64,000 nt of DNA. It comes from Arenibaculum pallidiluteum. Lineage in GTDB: Bacteria; Pseudomonadota; Alphaproteobacteria; Azospirillales; Azospirillaceae. Location of the stretch: NCBI RefSeq assembly GCF_017355985.1, contig NZ_JAFIQU010000005.1, positions 1 through 64,000 on the forward strand, read 5' to 3'. A program made the translations under genes and the position numbers. Shown here one piece after another: positions 43,586-52,051 of the stretch. The notes under the pieces are model-generated. The model ran no database searches. It was given only the letters and a program-made list of their open reading frames with translations, and was not told the DNA's origin. The stretch's first letter is position 1. Each line of letters starts with the position of its first letter.

Positions 43586-43738
43586 GTGTCCCCTGCCTGA
43601 GGGCTGGGCCCTGACGGGAAGGGGGCTGCGTCCGGCGACGGGCCGGAACGAAGGAAGCCGTCGCGATGGTGGCAGCAATGGCTGTGGACGGTCCGCGCGG
43701 CGATGCGCTACTTGGACCGGCCGCCACGAGGAACCGCC

Positions 43739-44530
43739 ATGCCGACCAGGACCGACCGACGGGCGATGGAGCGCGAGGACGAGCGCATCCTGCGGCGCGG
43801 CATGCCGCTGCGCGAGGACCTGGCGGCCGCGCAGGCGCAGACGCGCCGGCTCCTCAGGATCCTGCGCGATGCGGCGAACCCGCGGCGGGCCGGCGACGCC
43901 GCTGCCGAGCTCCATGCCGGCTACGAGCTCTCCTACCGGCACAACCGGCCGACGGGCCTCGACTGCCGCAGGGGCTGCGCGCATTGCTGCCGAATCTTCG
44001 TCTCGGTGACGGCGCCCGAGCTGTTCCTGATCGCGCGTTCGCTGACGGGGGCGCGGCGCGAGGCCATCCTGGGCCGTCTGGCTGCCGCGGACGAGCGCGT
44101 GCACGGCCTGGACGCCGCCGCGCGGCGGAGCGCCGGGGTCACCTGTCCCATGCTGGAGGACGGTGCCTGCTCGATCTACACGGTCCGGCCGACGGCCTGC
44201 CGGAGCCTCCTGTCCTTCGACGTGAATGCCTGCATCAGCGCCTTCGTCGAAGGGCAGGAGGGCGGGCGCGCCATGGCGCCCGTCGGCCCGATGCTGCGCA
44301 GCGGCTACATGGCGGCGCTCTGCGCGGCGCTCGACCTGGCCGGCCTGCCCGATGCCTCCTACGAGCTCGTCTCCGGCCTGCGCCGGGTGCTCGAGACTCC
44401 GGATGCCGAGGCGCGCTGGCTCGCGGGCGAGCCGGTGCTGGAGGGGCTTCCGCAGGATCGTGGCCGGAACGAGCAGTTCAGGGCCGCGGTCGCCTACATC
44501 GCCCGTTCCGTGGCGCAGGCATGGGGCTAA
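43739..44530 (+). CDS. YkgJ-type cysteine cluster protein
   Basis: A 263-residue protein of the YkgJ/UPF0153 zinc- or iron-cluster family. The metal-binding cysteines are seen in CRRGCAHCCRIFV, followed by CPMLEDGACSIYTVRPTACR. Members probably bind a metal in the cytoplasm; no catalytic role is established. The ATG at MPTRTDRR follows GAGGAA; an ATG 12 codons upstream has less support. The gene stands alone between the formaldehyde genes and the GlxA-type regulator. Confidence 0.83.
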   Translation: MPTRTDRRAMEREDERILRRGMPLREDLAAAQAQTRRLLRILRDAANPRRAGDAAAELHAGYELSYRHNRPTGLDCRRGCAHCCRIFVSVTAPELFLIARSLTGARREAILGRLAAADERVHGLDAAARRSAGVTCPMLEDGACSIYTVRPTACRSLLSFDVNACISAFVEGQEGGRAMAPVGPMLRSGYMAALCAALDLAGLPDASYELVSGLRRVLETPDAEARWLAGEPVLEGLPQDRGRNEQFRAAVAYIARSVAQAWG

Positions 44531-44627
44531 GGGATCAGGGGCCGCAGCTCAGGGGTGCCGCCCGCCACCTGCCGGCGCACGGTCAGGCGGCGGCCGAGAC
44601 TACAGCGAGGATCCGGACGGGGGGCCC

Positions 44628-45578
44628 ATGCGGAAGATCGCGTTCATTCTGGTAGACCATTTCCAGGTCATGGGCCTCGCCCCTGTGTCCACCTTCGAGT
44701 TTGCGAACCACGAGCTGGGGCGGGAAGCCTATCGGCTGAGCATGATGTCCGAGAAGGGAGGAACGGTCCGTTCCTCCTCGGGCGTCAGCGTCGAAACCGA
44801 GGCGCTGGGCGACTTCCCGGACACGTTGATGGTGGTGGGCGAACTGCTTCCGAGGCCCGTGTCTCCGGCTCTGCGCGACTACATCGCGCAGGCGGCGAAG
44901 CAGTGCCGCCGCGTGGCGGGCGTGTGTACCGGCGCCTTCGCCCTGGCCGAGGCGGGTCTGCTGGACGGTCGGTCGGCGACGACGCACTGGGCCCATGCCC
45001 GCCGGCTGCAGGAGCGGTTCCCGAAGGTCGCCGTCGACGACGACCGTATCTACATCGCCGATGGCGGCGTCTGGACCTCGGCGGGCATGACCTCGGCCAT
45101 CGACCTCGCGCTCGCGCTCATCGAGGACGACCATGGCGCCGATGTGTCCCGCGGCATCGCGCGCAAGCTTGTCGTCTATCACCGCCGCCCGGGTGGCCAG
45201 TCCCAGTTCTCGGCGCTGCTCGAGCTGGAGCCGAGTTCGGACCGGGTGCGCCGGGCCCTCGTCTACGCCAAGGAGCATCTGCGCAATCCGCTGAGCGTCG
45301 AGGAGCTGGCCGCTTCGGTCGGCCTCTCGCCCCGCCAGTTCAGCCGCGTATTCCGGGAGGAGACCGGCCAGTCGCCGGCCAAGGCGGTGGAGCGGCTGCG
45401 GCTGGAAGCGGCGAAGACGATGCTGGAGGAGGGGCGGCATTCCATGGACGTCGTCGCCCGCGATACCGGCTTCGCCGATCGCAACCGGATGCGTCGCGCC
45501 TTCCTGCGCGCCTACGGACAGCCGCCGCAGAGCCTTCGCCGCAGCCTTCGGCTGATCGAGGGCACGATGGCATCGTGA
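44628..45578 (+). CDS. GlxA family AraC-type transcriptional regulator
   Basis: A 316-residue regulator with an N-terminal DJ-1/PfpI-like domain (about 1-190, with VAGVCTGAFALAEAGLL at the nucleophile elbow) and a C-terminal AraC double helix-turn-helix (about 210-310, SVEELAASVGLSPRQFSRVF and VARDTGFADRNRMRRAF). Such proteins are usually activators of nearby catabolic genes. A palindrome and an alpha/beta hydrolase gene follow, which may be its target. The start has only a G-rich upstream region. Confidence 0.9.
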   Translation: MRKIAFILVDHFQVMGLAPVSTFEFANHELGREAYRLSMMSEKGGTVRSSSGVSVETEALGDFPDTLMVVGELLPRPVSPALRDYIAQAAKQCRRVAGVCTGAFALAEAGLLDGRSATTHWAHARRLQERFPKVAVDDDRIYIADGGVWTSAGMTSAIDLALALIEDDHGADVSRGIARKLVVYHRRPGGQSQFSALLELEPSSDRVRRALVYAKEHLRNPLSVEELAASVGLSPRQFSRVFREETGQSPAKAVERLRLEAAKTMLEEGRHSMDVVARDTGFADRNRMRRAFLRAYGQPPQSLRRSLRLIEGTMAS

Positions 45579-45597
45579 TGCCGCCTGCGATGTCCCG

Positions 45598-45619
45598 AAA
45601 TGACATCTATACGTCATTT
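45598..45619. promoter_or_regulatory. candidate operator before the alpha/beta hydrolase gene
   Basis: AAATGAC and GTCATTT form a perfect 7-base inverted repeat separated by eight bases (ATCTATAC), in an AT-rich gap between the GlxA-type gene and the hydrolase gene. It starts 20 bases after the regulator's stop and ends 74 bases before the hydrolase start. A role as regulator site is inferred. Confidence 0.5.
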
Positions 45620-45693
45620 AAGACATGGCGGGCGGCATCTATTCTCCTTCCACCACGCGACGCCCCACGGGGCATTCGGGAAGGAGAACGAGG

Positions 45694-46503
45694 ATGCCCC
45701 GCATCAACTGGGTGGAGACACGGGAGGGCCGGCTGGCCTGGCGGGAGGACGGACCCAGGGGCGGCGTACCGCTGCTCCTGCTGCAGCGTTTCCGCGGGAC
45801 CATGAATGACTGGGACCCGGCCCTCATCGCCGCGCTGTCGCAGAATCGCAACCTCATCCGCTTCGACAGTACCGGCATCGGCCGGTCCGAAGGTTCGGTG
45901 CCCGAGACGATCGCCGGCATTGCCGCAGTGGCCGCCGAAGTCATCGATGGCTTGGGCCATCGGCAGGTCGACGTGCTGGGATGGTCGCTGGGGGGCATCG
46001 TCGGACAGCAGCTTGCGCTGGACTTCCCGCATCTTGTGCGCCGGCTGATCGTGGCGGGATCCAGCCCCGGCCCGGATACCGGCGGCCCACAGCAGCACCC
46101 CCGGGTGCAGCAGGTGATGACCAAGCCGGAAACCGACGAGAAAGACTTCCTTTTCCTCTTCTACCCGGAAACGGAAGCGGCGCTCGCATCGGGTCGTGCG
46201 TCGCGGGCCCGCATAACCGCCCAGCCCGACCGTGGTCCGAACGTGACGGCCGCCGCCTTCATGGCGCAGATGAAGGCGATCTCGTCGTGGGGCGGCGTCC
46301 TGCACCGCGCCGGCGAACTGCGGCTGCCGATCCTGGTCGCCAACGGCGCGCATGATGTGATGCTGCCGGCCTATCGCTCCTATGTCCTGTCCCAGCGGGC
46401 GCCGAACGCGAAGCTGGTGCTCTATCCCGGCGCCGGACACGCCTTCCTGTTCCAGGAGATCGAGGATTTCGCCCTCGACGTCGACCGCTTCCTGACGCGA
46501 TGA
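45694..46503 (+). CDS. alpha/beta hydrolase
   Basis: A 269-residue cytoplasmic alpha/beta-hydrolase. The nucleophile elbow is LGWSLGGIVGQ, the acid is probably Asp in VANGAHDVML, and the His lies in YPGAGHAFLF. The oxyanion region LLLLQRFRGTMNDWDP differs from the usual HG but is common in one hydrolase subgroup. The ATG follows GGAAGGAGAACGAGG. An MFS gene is 86 bases downstream. The substrate is unknown. Confidence 0.87.
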   Translation: MPRINWVETREGRLAWREDGPRGGVPLLLLQRFRGTMNDWDPALIAALSQNRNLIRFDSTGIGRSEGSVPETIAGIAAVAAEVIDGLGHRQVDVLGWSLGGIVGQQLALDFPHLVRRLIVAGSSPGPDTGGPQQHPRVQQVMTKPETDEKDFLFLFYPETEAALASGRASRARITAQPDRGPNVTAAAFMAQMKAISSWGGVLHRAGELRLPILVANGAHDVMLPAYRSYVLSQRAPNAKLVLYPGAGHAFLFQEIEDFALDVDRFLTR

Positions 46504-46589
46504 GCGCAGGGCGCGCGAGGCGCCCTCGCGCCCGTCCCGCGGCGGTTGCTGGCGCGGGCCTGCACCATCCGAGACCTAGGAGACCTTCG

Positions 46590-47825
46590 ATGTCCGTCCC
46601 TGCAAAGGCCGGCACCCTGTCGGCCACGGAAGCACGCCGCCTGACCGGCGGCACTCTCTCCCTGCTGGCAGGGCTGGCGGCGATCGGGACGCTGTCCACC
46701 AACATCATCCTGCCCTCGTTCCCCTCGATGGCGGCGGAGCTCGGCGTGGAGCCCCGCCGTCTCGGCATCACGCTCTCGGCCTTCTTCCTGGCCTTCGCCG
46801 CCGGGCAACTGGTCGTGGGGCCGCTTTCCGACCGATTCGGCCGCAAACGGCTCGTGATCGGCGGGCTGATGGTGTTCATCGCCGGGACGCTGCTCTGCGG
46901 GATGTCGGCAAGCCTCGGGTTCCTCGTCGCCGGTCGGGTCGTCCAGGCGCTCGGCGTCAGTGCCGCGTCGGTCCTGTCGCGCGCCATCGCGCGCGACCTG
47001 TTCGAAGGCGAGGCGCTGGCCCGCGCGCTTTCCCTGACGATGATCGCCATGGCGGCCGCCCCAGGCTTCTCGCCACTGCTGGGCAGCGGGCTCGACTACG
47101 CCTTCGGCTGGCGTTCCGCTTTCGCCTTCGTCGGCCTCGGCGGCGTGCTTCTCGCGACCTGCTTCCTGTTCGGGATGGGCGAGACGCACCATCAGGACCG
47201 CAGGGCGGCGCACAGGGTCGCCACGGTCGCGCGGGCATATGCCAGCCTTGCCGCCGAGGGACGCTTCGTGCTGCCGGCACTGGCAGTCGGCCTCATCGTC
47301 GGCGGGCTGAGCACCTTCTTCGGCGCGACCCCCGCGATCCTGATCGGGGTCATGGGGCTGAGCCCGCTGCAGCTCGGGCTGTTCTTCGCGGCCACGGTGT
47401 TTGTCGTCTTCGGCGCGGGCTTCCTGGCCCCGCGGCTCGCGCATCGCTGGGGAGCCGCGCAGGTCGCGATGGCCGGTGCCGCGCTGGCGCTGGCGGGCGG
47501 GGTGATCCTCATCCTGGTCAGCGAGGCGCCGGGGCTCGCGTCCATCTCCGTCGCGATCGTGATCTTCCTGCTGGGCATGGGGCTTGTGAACCCGCTGGGC
47601 ACGGCGCTGGCGCTCCAGCCATTCGCGTCGAGGGCCGGTCTCGCCTCCGCGCTGCTCGGCTTCCTGCAGATGGTCTGCTCGGCGCTCGGCACCGCGCTGG
47701 CGGCCAGCCTTCCGCTCGGCCCGGTCGCCGCGCTGGGCTGCCTGCTCGCAGTGGCGGCCACGCTGGCATTCGCATCGCTCCTGGGCCTCGCGGCCCGATC
47801 GCAGAGGACGTCCAATGACCCATGA
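46590..47825 (+). CDS. Bcr/CflA-type MFS drug exporter
   Basis: A 411-residue inner-membrane protein with 12 hydrophobic segments. The DHA1 signatures are clear: LPSFPSMAAELGV with LPSxP, GQLVVGPLSDRFGRKRLVIG after helix 2, and ARAIARDLFEG. It is expected to export drugs or metabolites by proton antiport. The ATG follows CTAGGAGA. It overlaps the downstream thiolase gene by 11 bases, so the two are one unit. Confidence 0.9.
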   Translation: MSVPAKAGTLSATEARRLTGGTLSLLAGLAAIGTLSTNIILPSFPSMAAELGVEPRRLGITLSAFFLAFAAGQLVVGPLSDRFGRKRLVIGGLMVFIAGTLLCGMSASLGFLVAGRVVQALGVSAASVLSRAIARDLFEGEALARALSLTMIAMAAAPGFSPLLGSGLDYAFGWRSAFAFVGLGGVLLATCFLFGMGETHHQDRRAAHRVATVARAYASLAAEGRFVLPALAVGLIVGGLSTFFGATPAILIGVMGLSPLQLGLFFAATVFVVFGAGFLAPRLAHRWGAAQVAMAGAALALAGGVILILVSEAPGLASISVAIVIFLLGMGLVNPLGTALALQPFASRAGLASALLGFLQMVCSALGTALAASLPLGPVAALGCLLAVAATLAFASLLGLAARSQRTSNDP

Positions 47826-49002
47826 TCCCGTCGTCATCTCGGCCGCTGTCCGCACGCCGCTCGGCCGGTTTCTGGGCAGCCTGTCGTCGGTCCCGGCGCC
47901 GCAACTCGGCTCCCATGTCATCCGCGCGGCGCTCGCGCGTTCGGGGCTGGGCCCGGCCAAGGTGGACGAGGTCCTGATGGGCTGCGTCCTGCCCGCCGGG
48001 CAGGGGCAGGCGCCCGCACGGCAGGCCGCACGCGGGAGCGGGCTGCCCGATGCCGTCGGCGCCACGACGATCAACAAGGTCTGCGGCTCCGGCATGAAGG
48101 CCGCAATGATCGCGCATGATCTCCTGCTTGCGCGTTCCGCGGACATCGTCGTCGCCGGCGGGATGGAGTCGATGTCCGGCGCGCCCTACCTGCTGGCGCA
48201 GGCGCGCGCAGGCTATCGCGCGGGGCACGGTCAGGTCATCGACCACATGATGCTCGACGGGCTGGAGGACGCCTACGAGCGCGGACGGCCGATGGGTGAT
48301 TTCGGCGAGGCCGCGGCCGCGCGGTACGGCTTCTCGCGCGTCGACCAGGATGCCTATGCGGTCGAGACGCTGATGCGCGCCCGAGCGGCCGTGCAATCCG
48401 GCGCCTTCGCGGCCGAGATCGAGCCCTTCGTCGTCGAGAGCAGGCAGGGCGCCCTGAGGGTCGACAGCGACGAAATCCCCCTGAAGGTCTCGCCCGAGAA
48501 GATCCCGCTGCTGAAGCCCGCATTCCGGGCGGACGGCACGATCACCGCCGCCAGCGCCTCTGCCAATGCCGACGGGGCGGCTGCGCTGCTCCTCACCCGG
48601 CGTTCAGTCGCCGAGCGCGAGGGACTGCCGGTCCTCGCGGTGGTCCGGGCCCATGCCACGCACAGCCAGGAGCCTGCCTGGTACACCACCGCGCCCATTC
48701 CGGCGATCCGCAAGCTCCTCGACCGGGCAGGCTGGTCGGCCAGCAACGTCGATCTCTTCGAGATCAACGAGGCCTTCGCCGTCGTCGCAATGGCCGCGGC
48801 GGCCGAGATCGGCATCGAGCGCGGCCGGCTGAACGTCAATGGCGGCGCCTGCGCGCTGGGCCATCCGATCGGCGCGACCGGGGCCAGGCTGATCGTCACG
48901 CTGCTCCATGCCCTGCAGGCGCGTGGCCTGACCCGCGGCGTCGCTGCGCTCTGCATCGGCGGCGGCGAGGCGACAGCCATCGCCATCGAGCGGCCGGCGT
49001 GA
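47815..49002 (+). CDS. acetyl-CoA acetyltransferase family thiolase
   Basis: A 395-residue thiolase. Cys90 in INKVCGSGMKAAM is the acylated residue, and GGACALGHPIGATGAR with ALCIGGGEATAIA supply the other catalytic His and Cys. The sequence is of the biosynthetic AtoB/PhaA type, condensing two acetyl-CoA or splitting acetoacetyl-CoA. It overlaps the MFS gene and leads into a broken SDR gene. A function linked to those two is possible but unclear. Confidence 0.92.
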   Translation: MTHDPVVISAAVRTPLGRFLGSLSSVPAPQLGSHVIRAALARSGLGPAKVDEVLMGCVLPAGQGQAPARQAARGSGLPDAVGATTINKVCGSGMKAAMIAHDLLLARSADIVVAGGMESMSGAPYLLAQARAGYRAGHGQVIDHMMLDGLEDAYERGRPMGDFGEAAAARYGFSRVDQDAYAVETLMRARAAVQSGAFAAEIEPFVVESRQGALRVDSDEIPLKVSPEKIPLLKPAFRADGTITAASASANADGAAALLLTRRSVAEREGLPVLAVVRAHATHSQEPAWYTTAPIPAIRKLLDRAGWSASNVDLFEINEAFAVVAMAAAAEIGIERGRLNVNGGACALGHPIGATGARLIVTLLHALQARGLTRGVAALCIGGGEATAIAIERPA

Positions 49003-49043
49003 AGCGGGCACCTGTGGCGGGCGCCCTGGTCAAGGAGGAGACC

Positions 49044-49910
49044 TTGTCCGTGATCGAAGGAATTCAGGGGCTGCCGCTGGTGACCGGCGCCTCCACGGGC
49101 ATCGGGGCGATCTATGCCGACCGGCTGGCCCGCCGCGGATACGATCTGCTGCTTGTCGCCCGCGACGGGGCGAGGCTTGCTGCATTGGCCGGGAAACTGG
49201 AGAGGGAGACGGGCAGGTCCGCCGAGATCCTGCGGGCGGACCTGACCCATGGCGCGGAGGTCGCCGAGCTCGCGCACAGGATCGAGGCGGACGAGTCCCT
49301 TGCGCTGCTCGTGAACAACGCCGGCATGGGGCTGCCGGGCGGGCTTGCAAGCGCCGATGCGGATGATGTCGCGCGCCTCGTCGCCCTCAATGTCGTCACG
49401 CCGACCCTCCTGGCGCGCGCTGCGGTGAGATCGCTGACCAGGCGCTGACGGGGCGGGATCGTCAACCTGTCCTCGGCCGCGGCCTTGGGGCCCGAGATGT
49501 TCGAGGCGACCTACAGCGCAAGGCGTTCATGCTGAATCTGTCCCTGAGCCTCGCGCGCCGGCTCCAGGACACCGGCGTCCGGATCCAGGCGGTCCTGCGC
49601 GGCTCTGCCGGGCGTGACGCGCACGGAGATCTGGGAGCGCGCAGGAAAGGACATCGGATCGTCCCCGCCGGACTGGGTCATGGAGCCGGAGGATCTCGTC
49701 GACGCGGCGCTGGCCGGTTTCGATGCCGGCGAGACTGTGACGATCCCGTCCCTCGCCGACGAGAGCGCGCGGAAAGCGCTGCAGGCCGCGCGGATCGCGA
49801 TGGCGTCCAGCCTGTCGCGGCGCGATGTGGCCCCGCGCTACCTCGTTCCGGCCGCTTCCCTCCGGGCTGGAGACGTCAGTCTGGCCGCTGCAGGCAGCGC
49901 GACTCCTTGA
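49044..49910 (+). pseudogene. short-chain dehydrogenase/reductase gene with three disabling lesions
   Basis: The remains of an SDR oxidoreductase of about 265 residues. The first frame gives LVTGASTGIGAIYADRLA (TGxxxGIG) and LVNNAGMGLPG (NNAG), then stops at TGA 49446-49448. The same frame resumes with GGIVNLSSAAALGPEMF (catalytic Ser region) and TYSA. A second lesion follows there: the expected TYSATKAF (catalytic Tyr/Lys) loses about four bases, shifting to KAFMLNLSLSLARRL. A third break near 49590-49605 inserts about ten bases before PGVTRTEIWERAG, which reads on to APRYLV. The start is TTG 49044 or GTG 49050 after AAGGAGGAG. The stop of the last frame overlaps the M23 gene on the other strand. 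Sequencing error is possible but three lesions make decay likelier. Confidence 0.8.
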
Positions 49911-50874
49911 AGACGGTCCGGCCGTCCCGCCGCAGCTCCACCGCGCCGCGGTAGCAGCCGGCTCTCCAGCCGCCCGCCGGGCGCTGCGTCTCGGTGGCCA
50001 GGAACATCGAAGCCAGGTTGCGGTCGAGCTTCGCCTCGGCGCTGGTGAGCGTCCGCCCGTCCGGCGCGGTGACGCCGATCGCGACCGTGTCACCGCGCCG
50101 CCCGCCGAAGGCGTCGACCCAGAACCTGATCGCGGCGGGATCGCCGGACAGCACGTCGAGGCGCTGCTCGCCCCGCCGCACGCGCTCGGCCTCCGGCGGC
50201 TCCGCCGAGAAGCCCGCGATCAGCACGCCACTGGCCTGGTAGGCGAGCGCCGCCTGCGCGGCCTCGGTCCACAGCGGCCGGCGCTGGCCGCCGCATGCGC
50301 GGGGGGCGCCCGGTCCGACGAAGGGGTCCACGTGGCGGCCGTCCTTGCGGACCTCGAAATCCACATGCGGGAACTCGGTCCTGCCCGAGAGGCCGACGAG
50401 GCCGAGGGGCTGCCCGGCCTCGACCCTGTCGCCGGGCGCGACGCGGACGCTTCCCTTGCGCAGGTGGCTGTACTGCGTCTCCCAGCCGTCGCCGTGGTCG
50501 ATCACCACCGCGTTGCCGGCGTCGCGCCCGCCGAGCGCCGGGATGCCGATGGTGCGGACGTTGACGTCGTCCATGCCGTCGCGCACGCGGGCGACCTTGC
50601 CCGCCGCCGCGGCCAGTACCTCCATGCCCCGCGCCATGGCGACGAGGTCGCGGAGCCGGAAGTCTGTCCCGTTGTGCCCCTCGTAGGAGAGCGGGCCGCA
50701 GGTGTAGTCCTGCGCCCCGGGCCCGGGATCCTCGTCCATGTAGTTCTGCAGGAAGCACTCGCTTCCGACCGCGCAGGCGATCGGGACCTCGAAGCGTGGC
50801 TCGGCCCGCGCCGCGCCGCCCGCGATCAGGGCCAGGACCAGCAGGACGGTGCGGAGGAGCAGCGATGGTGCCAT
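49876..50874 (-). CDS. exported M23 family metallopeptidase
   Basis: A 332-residue LytM/M23 peptidase-like protein with a signal peptide (MAPSLLLRTVLLVLALIAGG). The first zinc motif HxxxD is seen in EGHNGTDFRL, and YSHLRKGSV carries another His of the family. The second motif, usually HxH, reads FPHVDFEVR, so the last zinc ligand is Asp rather than His. VKRVAPGDRVEAGQ-like LGxVG (GQPLGLVGLSG) is intact. About 120 C-terminal residues after the peptidase domain form a beta-rich tail with a Cys pair. It should cut peptidoglycan or proteins in the periplasm. It is downstream of a sulfotransferase gene. Confidence 0.83.
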   Translation of the reverse strand: MAPSLLLRTVLLVLALIAGGAARAEPRFEVPIACAVGSECFLQNYMDEDPGPGAQDYTCGPLSYEGHNGTDFRLRDLVAMARGMEVLAAAAGKVARVRDGMDDVNVRTIGIPALGGRDAGNAVVIDHGDGWETQYSHLRKGSVRVAPGDRVEAGQPLGLVGLSGRTEFPHVDFEVRKDGRHVDPFVGPGAPRACGGQRRPLWTEAAQAALAYQASGVLIAGFSAEPPEAERVRRGEQRLDVLSGDPAAIRFWVDAFGGRRGDTVAIGVTAPDGRTLTSAEAKLDRNLASMFLATETQRPAGGWRAGCYRGAVELRRDGRTVFKESRCLQRPD

Positions 50875-50926
50875 GCGTCGACAGGCTATCGCCCGCGGCC
50901 GGGGCGATCCAGTCCTCGGTCGCGCC

Positions 50927-52042
50927 TCAGCCGGCGGGATAGGCCCAGCGCTCGAAGGCGAAGCCCCAACGGCGGGCGAGGCGCGCCCGCATGCCGGCAT
51001 CGAGGGCGTTCCGCGCGATCCTGTGGCCGCGGACCGCGGCGAGGTGCCGCTCGATCCCGGGCCGCGCCGCCTCCATACCGTCCAGGCGGAGGGCATCATG
51101 GATGCGCCCGACGACGCCCAGCGGGTCGGAGCGGAGATCCTCGTAGCGCACCTCCACGAAGCGGTCGGAGGGCAGGCTGCGCGTCGCGCGGTCCAGGCGC
51201 CGCATCATGGCGGGGTAGAGGTCGAGCACCAGCTCGTCCACCGCCGCAGGGTCGTATGGCTGCAGGGCGAACTCGCGCAACAGCGTCAGCAGCATCCGCC
51301 GGGTGGAGGCGAAGACCTCGAAGGGGCAACGGTGGATGTGCACGAAGGCCGCGTCGGGCCAGATCGCGCGAAGCTCCTCCACCTGAGCCGTATGGACGGG
51401 GTTCTTGAGCAGAAGGCGCCGCTCCCCCTGCTGGCGCTGCAGCTTCTCGACGAACAGCGCCATCCGCTGGCGTCGCAGCGCGGCCTCCTCCGGCGTGCAG
51501 CCCTCCAGCAGGACGCCCTTGGCGAACGCCTCGTGCAGGCGCCTGGGAAAGAAGATGCCGTGGTAGTAGGAGAGCGGCTGCATCAGCGCGAGGGCCAGCT
51601 CGTCCTCCTGGGGCGAGTCCGGCGTGACGGGCATGGCATCGATGATGCGGTCGGGCGGAAGCCACTCCTCGATCCTGCGGCGCCAGAATCCTCCCATCCC
51701 CAGGAAGCCCCAGGGCAGCCCGACCGCGAGCGGTCCGGCGAAGCCGAGCTGCGGGTTCTGGGCGAGCAGGTTGAAGAGATGCGTCGTCCCGCTGCGCCAG
51801 TGGCCGAGGACGAACAGCGGCGGCGGCGCCGGCCTCGCCACGCGTCTCCGGGCGAAGCGCCGCCGCTCGACGAGGTCGGGCACCGACCGGATCGCGGCAG
51901 CGCCTAGCGCAAGACCGGCCCGGTGAAAGTGCCGCGGCGAGACGCCGCCGCCGTGGCGCAGAACGGCCGCCAGCGTCCCGAAGTTGGCCCCCGCAAGCGG
52001 ATGAAAGACGCGGTGCGCGTTGCGGCGGAGCCAGGGCGTCAT
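50927..52042 (-). CDS. sulfotransferase family protein
   Basis: A 371-residue protein with a PAPS-dependent sulfotransferase fold. The 5'-phosphosulfate loop is LGHWRSGTTHLFNLL, and the region FVHIHRCPFEVFASTRRM matches the 3'-phosphate site. RYEDLRSDP near the C-terminus is another family block. It would sulfate a carbohydrate, lipid or small molecule. A GTG three codons upstream touches the stop of the transglutaminase gene; the ATG is preferred. Its acceptor is unknown. Confidence 0.83.
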   Translation of the reverse strand: MTPWLRRNAHRVFHPLAGANFGTLAAVLRHGGGVSPRHFHRAGLALGAAAIRSVPDLVERRRFARRRVARPAPPPLFVLGHWRSGTTHLFNLLAQNPQLGFAGPLAVGLPWGFLGMGGFWRRRIEEWLPPDRIIDAMPVTPDSPQEDELALALMQPLSYYHGIFFPRRLHEAFAKGVLLEGCTPEEAALRRQRMALFVEKLQRQQGERRLLLKNPVHTAQVEELRAIWPDAAFVHIHRCPFEVFASTRRMLLTLLREFALQPYDPAAVDELVLDLYPAMMRRLDRATRSLPSDRFVEVRYEDLRSDPLGVVGRIHDALRLDGMEAARPGIERHLAAVRGHRIARNALDAGMRARLARRWGFAFERWAYPAG

Positions 52043-52051
52043 GCACGTCAC

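Noticed and set aside
49446-49448. Stop codon in the SDR gene as a selenocysteine or readthrough site
   Set aside because: Two further frame breaks lie downstream, so simple decay explains the data better; no SECIS-like structure was noticed.
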